Assembly (NCBI GenBank): GCA_019421005.1
Contig: JAHZGA010000007.1
Coordinates: 1 to 35,167, forward strand
Direction: 5' to 3'
Source: a bacterium
GTDB taxonomy: Bacteria; Bacillota_I; Bacilli_A; RF39; UBA660
DNA: 35,167 nucleotides
Shown: in pieces, positions 8,801 through 16,508 of the stretch
Position numbering within the stretch: the stretch's first letter is position 1
Layout: the number at the start of each line of letters is the position of its first letter
Notes under the pieces: model-generated
Database searches by the model: none
Seen by the model: the letters and a program-made list of their open reading frames with translations, nothing else
What the model was told of the DNA's origin: nothing
Made by a program: the position numbers and the translations under genes

Positions 8801-9877
8801 CTTAAATTCTAATAAATTATCATTTTTAATGGAGTTCCTTAAATCTTCTGTTAACTTTATTAAAAACCTAATATTATGAATTGATAATAATCTACCACCC
8901 AATGTTTCATTACAAACAATTAAATGTCTTATATAAGCCTTGGTATAATTTTTACAAGTATAACAATCACATTCATCTAAAGGAGTAAAATCAGCTTTAA
9001 ATTTAGAATTTCTTAAGTTAATTTTACCATGTTTAGTTAAGGCATTCCCATGACGAGCAAGTCTAGTTGGTAAAACACAATCAAACATATCAACCCCTCT
9101 AATAACTCCCTCCATAATATCTATAGGATCTCCTACTCCCATTAAATATCTAGCTTTATCAGTTGGCAAATATTTAATTGAATTATCTATCATTTTATAC
9201 ATTACATCTTTGCCTTCACCTACACTTGTCCCACCAATTGCATATCCATCAAAATCCATTTCAACTGTTTTTAATGCACTGTGTTTTCTTAAATCGGCAA
9301 ACTCTCCACCTTGGACAATTCCAAATAAAGCTTGATTAGGGTTGTTATGAAATTTTTTACCCCTACTAGCCCATCTAAGCGTTCTTGAAACACTTTTTTC
9401 CATATATTCTTTTGTAACTGGATAAGGAGGACATTCATCAAAACTCATAGCTATATCACTATCTAATTTATTTTGAATTTCAATTGATAATTCAGGAGTT
9501 AAAAATAATTTTGAACCATCTAAATGACTTTTAAATTTAACACCTTCTTCTAAAATATCTTTCTTTTTAGCTAAAGAAAATACTTGAAAACCACCACTAT
9601 CAGTTAAAATAGGACCATCATAATTCATAAATTTATGTAACCCTCCTGCTGAAGCAACAATATCTTCACCAGGTCTAAGCCATAAATGATATGTATTTGA
9701 TAATATAATCCCACTTTTACATTCTTTTAATTCATCACTTGTTAATGTTTTAACATTAGCTAAAGTTCCAACTGGCATAAACATAGGGGTTTCATAACTA
9801 CCATAGTTTGTATGTAATATTCCTAATCTTGCTTCTGTGTTTTTTTCTTTTTTTATTAATTCATATTTAACTTTCAA
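8774..9877 (-). CDS. tgt: queuine/preQ1 tRNA-guanine transglycosylase
   Basis: Exchanges the anticodon wobble guanine of GUN-decoding tRNAs for preQ1, a step of queuosine synthesis. About 367 aa, close to the bacterial norm. Visible motifs: PMFMPVGT, LSNTYHLWLRPGED, the active-site region DSGGFQVFSLAK, FDGYAIGGTSVGE, the second catalytic Asp region GVDMFDCVLPTRLARHG, and the zinc ligands in CDCYTCKNYTKAYIRHL. The frame extends to a GTG at 9889, but a GGTGATT site points to the TTG at 9877, the same arrangement as in yrzE. No queA or other queuosine gene is in the window. It is divergent from the 220-aa gene. Confidence 0.96.
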   Translation of the reverse strand: MKVKYELIKKEKNTEARLGILHTNYGSYETPMFMPVGTLANVKTLTSDELKECKSGIILSNTYHLWLRPGEDIVASAGGLHKFMNYDGPILTDSGGFQVFSLAKKKDILEEGVKFKSHLDGSKLFLTPELSIEIQNKLDSDIAMSFDECPPYPVTKEYMEKSVSRTLRWASRGKKFHNNPNQALFGIVQGGEFADLRKHSALKTVEMDFDGYAIGGTSVGEGKDVMYKMIDNSIKYLPTDKARYLMGVGDPIDIMEGVIRGVDMFDCVLPTRLARHGNALTKHGKINLRNSKFKADFTPLDECDCYTCKNYTKAYIRHLIVCNETLGGRLLSIHNIRFLIKLTEDLRNSIKNDNLLEFKEEFLNNYK

Positions 9878-9926
9878 ATTAATCACCACAACTATTATAT
9901 TATATTAACATCATTATTGCAATAGT

Positions 9927-9954
9927 TTGACAAATTCTAAATAATTGGTATAAT
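9927..9954 (+). promoter_or_regulatory. sigma-A promoter of the 220-aa gene
   Basis: TTGACA (9927-9932) and TATAAT (9949-9954) are 16 bases apart. Transcription would start near the GGTGGTGG ribosome-binding site at 9961, giving a very short 5' leader. Confidence 0.75.
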
Positions 9955-9972
9955 ATCTTTGGTGGTGGTAGT

Positions 9973-10635
9973 ATGGAAAAAATAGCTGGACTTAATGAAG
10001 GTTATAAAGAGGCTGCTTCAATTATTTTAGAATTTAATAAAGTAGTAGATCTTGATTTAATTACGGAAGATAATTTAGATGAAATTTTAGAATATCATAA
10101 AAAAGGAATTGAATATGCAAAAGGTAATATAAATATAAATAAACATTATAATAAGCCTATTAGAAAATCTACTAGAAGTGAGTATTTTTCTAATCCCTTT
10201 TCTGGATGTAAACAGCACATTGAAACATCAAAGATTTATTGCAAGAATGTTTTAGATGATGAAGAAGAAATTAACAGAGCTTATTTTTTATCAGGAGCAA
10301 TATTTAATGATGATATTAATCAATTATGTTGTAAACATAATTTAAGTGATGAAGATTTAGAACAAATTGTTTCTATTATTTCAATATTAAAAAAAGAAAG
10401 TCAAAAGAAAACAATATCTTTAAAAAGTATTGAAGTTATAAAAAGTTATTATAAATATCTTTTATATAAAATCAATAATTCTTTATTAAAACCTTTATAT
10501 TCAAAACATGGTATGGTTTTTAATACTAAATTACTTAATACTAAAGAATCAATCATGGCTGAATTATTAAATGAAATTATTTTATTCCAAAAACAAATAG
10601 AACTTAAAAAGACAGTTAAAACATTAAAATTTTAA
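9973..10635 (+). CDS. uncharacterised 220-aa protein
   Basis: I do not recognise this family. It is charged and probably mainly helical, with no signal peptide or membrane segment. It carries scattered Cys/His residues (C79, H82, C90, C119, C120, H122) that could form a metal site, around GCKQH and QLCCKH. The C-terminal part is a lysine-rich helical stretch. It has its own strong promoter and a GGTGGTGG ribosome-binding site, so it is a real gene. Its 3' end overlaps the converging amidotransferase-like gene by four bases inside a shared terminator. Confidence 0.7.
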   Translation: MEKIAGLNEGYKEAASIILEFNKVVDLDLITEDNLDEILEYHKKGIEYAKGNININKHYNKPIRKSTRSEYFSNPFSGCKQHIETSKIYCKNVLDDEEEINRAYFLSGAIFNDDINQLCCKHNLSDEDLEQIVSIISILKKESQKKTISLKSIEVIKSYYKYLLYKINNSLLKPLYSKHGMVFNTKLLNTKESIMAELLNEIILFQKQIELKKTVKTLKF

Positions 10636-10645
10636 TTGTCTTTTT
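10606..10645. terminator. bidirectional terminator shared by two overlapping genes
   Basis: AAAAAGACAGTTAAAA (10606-10621) pairs with TTTTAATTGTCTTTTT (10630-10645) with one mismatch, giving an A-run on one side and a T-run on the other. The hairpin contains the stop codons of both convergent genes. Confidence 0.75.
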
Positions 10646-11300
10646 TACAAGTTTTAATATATTTTTTAAATAATTTTTTAGATAATTCATCATATTCAAT
10701 CATACTTTCAGGATGCCATTGAATTCCAATAAAAAACCTTTTATTTTTATCTTCAATCGCTTCTATAATTCCATCAGATGAATTAGCTGATATAGATAAA
10801 TCTGTTTTATTTAAAGCATATGAATGATGACTATTAACCATAAAATTAGTTTTAGATAATATAGAAAATAATTTTGAATTATTTTTTAAATTTATTTTAT
10901 GAACATATTTCTTTCCTTTAAAATTATGATTAGTTATTTCTATTAACTCACCATTAAATTTATATCCCATCGTTTGCATCCCTAAACAAATTCCTAATGT
11001 TGGTTTATCTATTTTATAGCAATATTCAATAACTTTTAAATCATAATCATAAAAATCATCCCCACCTTGTAAAATAATTCCATCGCACATATCAATCATT
11101 TTTTTCATATCTTTAAAATTAGTTTTTTTAGTATTAGTAATATCTTTCCCATAATATGTTTGTAAATCAGTTGGGGTTATTCCTATAGGAATTCCTCCAC
11201 TTAATGCAATTGCGTTTATTAAATTTTTATAAATAACCATAACTTCATTTTTACCAGTACTTAACTCTGGTCTTGTAATTATTCCTATAATTGGTTTCAC
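10632..11300 (-). CDS. gamma-glutamyl-gamma-aminobutyrate hydrolase-like (peptidase C26)
   Basis: Class I glutamine-amidotransferase fold of the PuuD/peptidase C26 family, which hydrolyses gamma-glutamyl amides. 222 aa from the chosen start. The nucleophile Cys lies in LGICLGMQTMG (about residue 105) and the His/Glu pair in IGIQWHPES (about 196 and 198); GIILQGGDDFYDYD and VNSHHSYAL are also typical. I chose GTG 11300 (MKPIIGIITRP) because GGAGG lies five bases upstream; the longer frame begins at a TTG that overlaps that site. No polyamine or GABA genes are nearby, so the substrate is unknown. Confidence 0.88.
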   Translation of the reverse strand: MKPIIGIITRPELSTGKNEVMVIYKNLINAIALSGGIPIGITPTDLQTYYGKDITNTKKTNFKDMKKMIDMCDGIILQGGDDFYDYDLKVIEYCYKIDKPTLGICLGMQTMGYKFNGELIEITNHNFKGKKYVHKINLKNNSKLFSILSKTNFMVNSHHSYALNKTDLSISANSSDGIIEAIEDKNKRFFIGIQWHPESMIEYDELSKKLFKKYIKTCKKDN

Positions 11301-11328
11301 CTTGTCCTCCAATCTAAAAAAGCAATAT

Positions 11329-11556
11329 CTAATCCATATATTTAGACATTGCTTTCATCATTTGATTAACTTGTTTTTGACTAGGGGTTCTTCCCATTTG
11401 ACTCATCATTGCTTTAATCATTTGTTCATTGATTGGTGGATTTTTTTTCATATATTTTTTCATATAGTTTCTAGCAATGAAAAAACCAGCAATTGCTCCT
11501 ACAATTAATCCACCTAAAACTTTTAATAAATCTAATAAAAATGCACCTACATCCAT
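11329..11556 (-). CDS. yneF: YneF family (UPF0154) small membrane protein
   Basis: 75-aa protein with one N-terminal membrane helix (LLKVLGGLIVGAIAGFFIARN) and a basic/amphipathic tail containing NPPINEQMIKAMMSQMGRTP, the hallmark of the YneF family of Firmicutes and Mollicutes. Function is unknown. A strong ribosome-binding site (GAGGAGG) precedes it. In B. subtilis yneF follows tkt and yneE/sirA; the same order is kept here, reading leftward. Confidence 0.93.
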   Translation of the reverse strand: MDVGAFLLDLLKVLGGLIVGAIAGFFIARNYMKKYMKKNPPINEQMIKAMMSQMGRTPSQKQVNQMMKAMSKYMD

Positions 11557-11633
11557 TATATTCCTCCTCTAATTTTTATTTTACTTTATTTTTAATGATT
11601 TTACAACCCCTTATTAATTATATTCAAATTATT

Positions 11634-12035
11634 TTATTTAGTTAACCAAAAATAATCACCAGTTTTGAAGTTACATACAAATATTTTTTGATTATAGAAT
11701 TTAAATATTTCTATTATTTTAGGAAGATTTACATTTGATTTAATATAAATTCTAGAATACCCAACTTTTACTAATGTTTTTTCTTTAGTATAACTATTAA
11801 TAAAGTAATACATATTCTTTTTATAATAAATTAAATAGTACCTTTTATCTAAATATTCGTTAACTATCTTTAAATTAAATGTTACACATAATTGTCGATA
11901 TAAATTTCTTCCATAATTTAAATCTTCTGCTTTAAGATGATAAATATTTTTTAATGTTTGATATAAAGGATAACAATTCTTTTTATATAATTGATATATA
12001 TCATGTTTTATATGAAATAAATAATATTCGTGCAT
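11634..12035 (-). CDS. sirA: probable SirA-like replication inhibitor (YneE family)
   Basis: 133-aa basic, aromatic-rich cytoplasmic protein. It sits exactly between tkt and yneF, where B. subtilis has yneE/sirA, and shares its general pattern: an N-terminal YYLFHIK strand (YYTYLIK in SirA), a middle strand/helix region, and a closing NFKTGDYFWL (DFNSKRYGWL in SirA). SirA binds DnaA domain I and blocks replication initiation on entry to sporulation. The assignment rests on recalled sequence and gene order. If right, it suggests descent from a spore former or another use for the inhibitor. The alternative is an unrelated small protein in the same slot. Confidence 0.6.
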   Translation of the reverse strand: MHEYYLFHIKHDIYQLYKKNCYPLYQTLKNIYHLKAEDLNYGRNLYRQLCVTFNLKIVNEYLDKRYYLIYYKKNMYYFINSYTKEKTLVKVGYSRIYIKSNVNLPKIIEIFKFYNQKIFVCNFKTGDYFWLTK

Positions 12036-12080
12036 AATATCACCAATTATATTGTAAATTAAACCAATGTCGAATTGTGT

Positions 12081-14063
12081 CTAAATAACTAAATTAATAA
12101 TACGATTTTTTAAATCTTGATAATCATAATTAAAATGTTTTAAAACTTCATCTTTACTACCACTAATACCAAAAGTATCAATTGTTAATAAACATTCTTC
12201 ATCATTAGTAAAACGATACCAACTTAAAGAAGAACCCGCTTCCATAACAATTGTTTTTATTCCTTTTGGAATTAATTGTCTTTTATATTCAAGTGGTTGT
12301 TTTAAATAAAGTTCCATTGAAGGCATGCTGATAACTCTAATGTCTATTCCTTGTTCTTGATAAAGTTCATTAGCTATATTTAAAGCAACATTAACTTCAC
12401 TACCAGTAGCAATTATAATATTAGATAAAATTCCTTTTTCTTTCCTAATTATATAAGCACCATATTTAACATAATTTTTATTAGTAACATTTAAAAGTGG
12501 TAAAACATCTTTAGAAACTATTAAAGCACTTGGATTATGATTAGAATTAAGAATTTCATTCCAACAGCCAATTAATTCATTCGCATCACCAGGGCGGTAA
12601 ACATTTAAGTTAGGAATTGACCTTAACATTGTTAACTGTTCAACAGGTTGATGGGTTGGACCATCTTCACCAATAGCAATTGAATCATGAGTAAAAATAT
12701 AAGTTACCGGTAAACCAATTAAAGCAGCCATTCTTATAGATGGTTTCATGTAATCAGCAAACGATAAAAATGTCGAACCAAAAGGTCTGAAATTAGTTAA
12801 GGCTAGACCGTTTAAAATAGCTCCCATTGCTCCTTCTCTTACACCAAACCAAATATTTCTTCCACTATAGTTTCCTTCTTTAAATTCACCTGATGAACTA
12901 ATATATGCTTTAGTAGAACTAGCTAAATCAGCACTTCCTCCAACAATCATTGGTATTCTAAAACCAATTTCACTCAAAATATAAGAATTAATATCTCTCA
13001 TAGCTTCATCTTTGATTTGCCAAGGAAAATTCAAAATATTAGTCTTTATACCTGATGTAAATAAATATCTTAAAGAAGCATCATTTCCATTTAAATATTT
13101 TCTTACATACTCTTGATAATTGTTAATCCACTCTTTGTATTTATAATCTGTTCTTGCTTTTATTTTTTGTTTAAAAAATTCTCTAGCTTCTAAATCAACA
13201 AAAAATGGTTCGGGATTAATATTTAATTTTTGTTTTAATTGTATTATATCATCTTTAGATAATGGTTTCCCATGAACCTTATTCGTTCCTTCTAATAAAG
13301 AACCTTCACCTATTGTCGTTTTAATTTCAATAAATGATGGTCGTCCTGATGCTTTAGCCTCTTCTATTGCATTATCAATTGCTGCTAAATCTTTATTGTT
13401 TTTTACCACATTAGTATGCCATCCCATAGCTTTAAAACGATCAATAACATTCTCAACAAATGTATTAGAAGTATCTCCATCTAAACTAATATTATTAGAA
13501 TCATATAAAACAATTAAATTATCCAAATTTAAATTACCAGCTAAACTAGCAGCTTCATAACTTAACCCTTCCATTAAATCGCCATCACCAACTAATACAT
13601 AAATATTATAATCAACTAAATAGTGGTCTTGCTCTATTTTCATTTCTTTAGGAAAATGAAATTTCTCTTTTAACATTTTTTCAGCTATAGCCATACCAAC
13701 TGCTGAAGCTATACCTTGACCTAATGGACCTGTTGACATATCTACACCTGGAGTTACCCCATATTCAGGATGACCTGGAGTTTTTGAATTTATTTTTCTA
13801 AACATCTTTAAATCATCAACTGTTAAATCATAACCAGCCATATATAATGTAGCATATAATAAAGCTGAACCATGTCCTGCTGATAATATGAAGCGATCAC
13901 GATTTATCCAAAGAGGATCTTCATGATTTATATTCATATGATTAGCAAAAACAGTATATATAATAGGAGCTGAACCTAAAACAATTCCTGGATGCCCGCT
14001 TTTAGCGTTTTCAATCATATCAATACCCAATGTTTTTAAATTAGCTATAACCCTTTTATTCAC
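12081..14063 (-). CDS. tkt: transketolase
   Basis: Thiamine-diphosphate enzyme of the non-oxidative pentose phosphate pathway, moving two-carbon units between sugar phosphates. 660 aa, normal length. Motifs: SGHPGIVLGSAPI, STGPLGQGIASAVGMA, the ThDP signature GDGDLMEGLSYEAASLAGNL ending in a YDSNNIS segment, the catalytic-Glu region VREGAMGAILNG, THDSIAIGEDGPTHQPVEQL and SNHNPSALIVSKD. The ribosome-binding site is AGAGGGTG. It lies 62 bases downstream of the SOS-controlled small gene, with a possible weak promoter of its own (TATAAT at 14090-14095 on the minus strand). Confidence 0.98.
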   Translation of the reverse strand: MNKRVIANLKTLGIDMIENAKSGHPGIVLGSAPIIYTVFANHMNINHEDPLWINRDRFILSAGHGSALLYATLYMAGYDLTVDDLKMFRKINSKTPGHPEYGVTPGVDMSTGPLGQGIASAVGMAIAEKMLKEKFHFPKEMKIEQDHYLVDYNIYVLVGDGDLMEGLSYEAASLAGNLNLDNLIVLYDSNNISLDGDTSNTFVENVIDRFKAMGWHTNVVKNNKDLAAIDNAIEEAKASGRPSFIEIKTTIGEGSLLEGTNKVHGKPLSKDDIIQLKQKLNINPEPFFVDLEAREFFKQKIKARTDYKYKEWINNYQEYVRKYLNGNDASLRYLFTSGIKTNILNFPWQIKDEAMRDINSYILSEIGFRIPMIVGGSADLASSTKAYISSSGEFKEGNYSGRNIWFGVREGAMGAILNGLALTNFRPFGSTFLSFADYMKPSIRMAALIGLPVTYIFTHDSIAIGEDGPTHQPVEQLTMLRSIPNLNVYRPGDANELIGCWNEILNSNHNPSALIVSKDVLPLLNVTNKNYVKYGAYIIRKEKGILSNIIIATGSEVNVALNIANELYQEQGIDIRVISMPSMELYLKQPLEYKRQLIPKGIKTIVMEAGSSLSWYRFTNDEECLLTIDTFGISGSKDEVLKHFNYDYQDLKNRIINLVI

Positions 14064-14125
14064 TTTGATACACCCTCTTTATCATAAATATTATATCAAA
14101 GATTAATTAGTTAATAAAGAGTTTT

Positions 14126-14260
14126 TTACACATTTGCTACTATTTTTTGTGGTTTATTATTTTCATCTAACCTAGCATTAATGTTTGAACTAACATAAGT
14201 TATCCCTAAAACCACCACCATAAATAAAATCATTACTTTACTTTTAAAAATTTCTTTCAT
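14126..14260 (-). CDS. 44-aa SOS-controlled membrane peptide (YneA position)
   Basis: A short gene of 44 codons (starts MKEIFKSKVMILFMVVVLGI) with a basic N-terminus, one membrane helix (about 9-24) and a polar tail. The ribosome-binding site GGAGAG is well placed and a strong promoter lies directly upstream. A near-perfect LexA box fills the spacer between its -35 and -10. It is divergent from lexA and upstream of tkt, the position of yneA in B. subtilis. YneA is an SOS-induced cell-division inhibitor of about 105 aa with a LysM domain; this peptide has no LysM, so it is either a reduced YneA or a different SOS membrane peptide. The role in division arrest is inferred from context. Confidence 0.8.
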   Translation of the reverse strand: MKEIFKSKVMILFMVVVLGITYVSSNINARLDENNKPQKIVANV

Positions 14261-14280
14261 ACTATCTCTCCTCTGAAACC

Positions 14281-14309
14281 ATAATATCACGAACAAAGGT
14301 TCACGTCAA
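14281..14309 (-). promoter_or_regulatory. promoter of the SOS membrane peptide gene
   Basis: On the minus strand TTGACG (14304-14309) and TATTAT (14281-14286) are separated by exactly 17 bases, and the LexA box occupies that spacer. Confidence 0.85.
14290..14303. promoter_or_regulatory. LexA (SOS) box, strong
   Basis: CGAACAAAGGTTCA matches the Gram-positive LexA consensus CGAAC-N4-GTTCG at all but the last base. It lies between the -35 and -10 of the leftward promoter, so LexA binding would block RNA polymerase. Confidence 0.9.
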
Positions 14310-14339
14310 TACTTTTTATGAAAAAAAGTTAAATTTCTT

Positions 14340-14353
14340 CAAACGTTTGTTTG
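14340..14353. promoter_or_regulatory. weaker LexA-like box over the lexA -35
   Basis: CAAACGTTTGTTTG has the AAAC-N4-GTTT half-site layout of a degenerate LexA box and overlaps the -35 of the lexA promoter. It is consistent with autorepression. Confidence 0.5.
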
Positions 14354-14379
14354 ACTTTACACTAAACATATGTTATAAT
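14351..14379 (+). promoter_or_regulatory. lexA promoter
   Basis: TTGACT (14351-14356) and TATAAT (14374-14379) are 17 bases apart. A GAAAGGA ribosome-binding site follows at 14387-14393, somewhat far (13 bases) from the lexA ATG. Confidence 0.85.
14364..14375. promoter_or_regulatory. weaker LexA-like box in the lexA promoter spacer
   Basis: AAACATATGTTA resembles the ACATATGT core of the Bacillus LexA site and lies just upstream of, and overlapping, the lexA -10. Probably an autoregulatory site. Confidence 0.5.
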
Positions 14380-14406
14380 TGTAACAGAAAGGAATGATTA
14401 TAGTCT

Positions 14407-15024
14407 ATGGAAAAGCTAACTAAACGCCAAGAGGACACCTTAAATTTTATAAAATCATTTATGGTTGAACACGGTTATCCACCTACCGTTAGAGAAATAT
14501 GTGAGGCCCTAGGGGTGTCATCTCCTGCTACAATTCATGCGCATTTAACTAGTTTATCTAACAAAGGCTTTATCAAAAAAAATGAGTCAAAAAACCGCGC
14601 TCTTGAATTATTAGTTGATAATGAATTTGATCATAAAAAAGACAATGTTATTAAAGTACCTCTTTTAGGAAAGATAACAGCTGGTAATCCAATTGATGCA
14701 ATTGAAACTCCTAATGAATTTTTCTCATTACCTGATTATTTAGTACCAAATAATCGTGAGGTTTTTACTCTTTTAGTTGATGGTGAAAGTATGATTAATG
14801 CTGGAATATTAGATGGAGATATAATTATAGTTGAACGTTGTCAAACAGCTCGTAACGGTGAAATTGTAGTAGCTATGACAGAGGAAAATGAAGTAACATT
14901 AAAAACATTTTACAAAGAAAAAGATTATGTAAGATTACAACCAGAAAACGATAATATGGAACCATTTTTCTTTAAAAATGTTTCTATTCTCGGCAAAGCT
15001 ATTGGATTATATCGAAAATTATAA
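14407..15024 (+). CDS. lexA: LexA SOS repressor
   Basis: 205 aa. The N-terminal winged helix-turn-helix (1-65) includes YPPTVREICEALGVSSPATIHAHL. The self-cleavage site is A92-G93 in GKITAGNP, and the catalytic pair is S128 (DGESMI) and K166 (EVTLKTF), all intact. It represses DNA-damage genes until RecA filaments trigger autocleavage. An in-frame stop at 14401 fixes the start at 14407. Likely targets in this window are the 44-aa membrane peptide and lexA itself. Confidence 0.98.
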   Translation: MEKLTKRQEDTLNFIKSFMVEHGYPPTVREICEALGVSSPATIHAHLTSLSNKGFIKKNESKNRALELLVDNEFDHKKDNVIKVPLLGKITAGNPIDAIETPNEFFSLPDYLVPNNREVFTLLVDGESMINAGILDGDIIIVERCQTARNGEIVVAMTEENEVTLKTFYKEKDYVRLQPENDNMEPFFFKNVSILGKAIGLYRKL

Positions 15025-15026
15025 TT

Positions 15027-15058
15027 AAAACCATGATGATTTACTCATTATGGTTTTT
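15027..15058 (+). terminator. intrinsic terminator of lexA
   Basis: AAAACCAT (15027-15034) pairs with ATGGTTTT (15050-15057), followed by T residues, directly after the lexA stop codon. Confidence 0.75.
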
Positions 15059-15095
15059 CTAATACAATAAACTCATTTATAAAACAAATATCATA

Positions 15096-15160
15096 TGAGG
15101 GAAATATTGGGTTCTATTGGCATTAAAATGGAAGTAATTTTGCTTTGATTTTTTCCCTCA
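15096..15160. repeat. 65-bp element with 9-bp inverted ends
   Basis: TGAGGGAAA (15096-15104) and TTTCCCTCA (15152-15160) are perfect inverted ends around a less AT-rich core. It lies in the 301-base stretch between lexA and ddl, which otherwise holds no gene I can support. It could be a small structured RNA, a MITE-like remnant or the end of a lost insertion sequence. Confidence 0.4.
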
Positions 15161-15325
15161 CAACTACATAATACCACACCTTAAATTACTAATCAAATGA
15201 ACGATTTGACAAATCTGTATAAAAATACTAACAAATTTAAAATATTTGTTATAGCAAAAAAAGTAAATCTGTTATATAAATTTAACAAATATTCAAAATT
15301 GGTAATTTAAAAAAAATATGAAAAA

Positions 15326-16504
15326 TTAATTAATTTTATTTTTCATACCTTTTAAACCTTTTGTTCCTGAAAAATTAGTTAAAATATTACTATCAAAACT
15401 AAAAGTTTTTTTACATTCATCTTTATATTCTTTAATTGCAGTAGTTATCATTTCATCTAACATTGTACTATAATTTTTACCTTTTGGGCTCCACAAATAA
15501 AATGCAAGTGAACCAGGTATTGTATTAGGTTCATTTAAATAAACCTTTTTAGCTTTTTTATCTATCAAATAATCCATTCGACAAACACCGCTTAAATTAA
15601 GTACATAAAAAGCTTTTTTAGAAATTTCTATTACCTCTTTAGCCAATTTATCATCAATTCTAGCAGGAACAATTCTAGAAGTAGAAGCCATACCTTTGGA
15701 TTTTCCTTTAGAACCACCAATATATTTATCTTTATAAGATAGTATTTCATCGGAACTTAAAACTTCTTCAATAACGCTTTCTTCAGTAAATTGATGGTTT
15801 CCTAATACACTACAGTTTACTTCAACTAAATTATTTACCATTTTTTCAACAATAATCTTACTTGCATATTTACTAGCTTCATCAACTGCGTTATTTAATT
15901 CTTCTAAAGATTTAACAACAGTTATTCCAACACTACTACCTAAAGTAGCTGGTTTTACAACAACTGGTAATAATTTTTTAACATCTTTTTTAATTTTTTC
16001 TTCTTGTTCATTATATTCAACATCATAAAACCATGTATATGGAACAACTGGAATATCATTTGCTTCAAATACTTGTTTTTGAATTATTTTATCCATTCCT
16101 AAAGCAGATCCAATAATTCCTGGTCCTACATATGGAATACCAATTGTTTCAAAATATCCTTGTAAACTACCGTCTTCTACATTATTTCCATGAACAATTG
16201 GAAAAATTATATCAAGTTCAGCAATATTTCTTTTAAAACCAGTTAATTTTTGTAAATAAAAACCACCATCTTTACTAACTAAAGTAACCTTTTTAGCATA
16301 TTTTTTTAAATTATCAAAATCCCTATAAACATCAATTTCACTTAACATACGTCCTGTATACCAAGTTTTATCTTTACTAATATAAATAGGAATTATCTCA
16401 TATTTTTCTTTATCCATATGGTTCATTGCTTGGATAGCTGAAATAATACTTACCTCATTTTCTACTGTTTTCCCCCCAAAAATTACACCAACTTTTATTT
16501 TCAT
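15326..16504 (-). CDS. ddl: D-alanine--D-alanine ligase
   Basis: ATP-grasp ligase that joins two D-Ala for the peptidoglycan stem peptide. 392 aa from the chosen start, a little long for the family. Motifs: GVIFGGKTVENEVSI at the N-terminus, PIVHGNNVEDGSLQGYFE (usually HGxxGEDG), SALGMDKIIQK, PVVVKPATLGSSVGI and, at the magnesium site, LNEPNTIPGSLAFYLW in place of the more common NEVNTxPG(F/M)T. I recall that variant from many clostridial homologues. ATG 16504 is preceded by GAGGTGAT; the upstream murF stop (TGA) lies inside that site, so the two genes are translationally coupled. It supplies the substrate of MurF. Confidence 0.93.
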   Translation of the reverse strand: MKIKVGVIFGGKTVENEVSIISAIQAMNHMDKEKYEIIPIYISKDKTWYTGRMLSEIDVYRDFDNLKKYAKKVTLVSKDGGFYLQKLTGFKRNIAELDIIFPIVHGNNVEDGSLQGYFETIGIPYVGPGIIGSALGMDKIIQKQVFEANDIPVVPYTWFYDVEYNEQEEKIKKDVKKLLPVVVKPATLGSSVGITVVKSLEELNNAVDEASKYASKIIVEKMVNNLVEVNCSVLGNHQFTEESVIEEVLSSDEILSYKDKYIGGSKGKSKGMASTSRIVPARIDDKLAKEVIEISKKAFYVLNLSGVCRMDYLIDKKAKKVYLNEPNTIPGSLAFYLWSPKGKNYSTMLDEMITTAIKEYKDECKKTFSFDSNILTNFSGTKGLKGMKNKIN

Positions 16505-16508
16505 TTTA

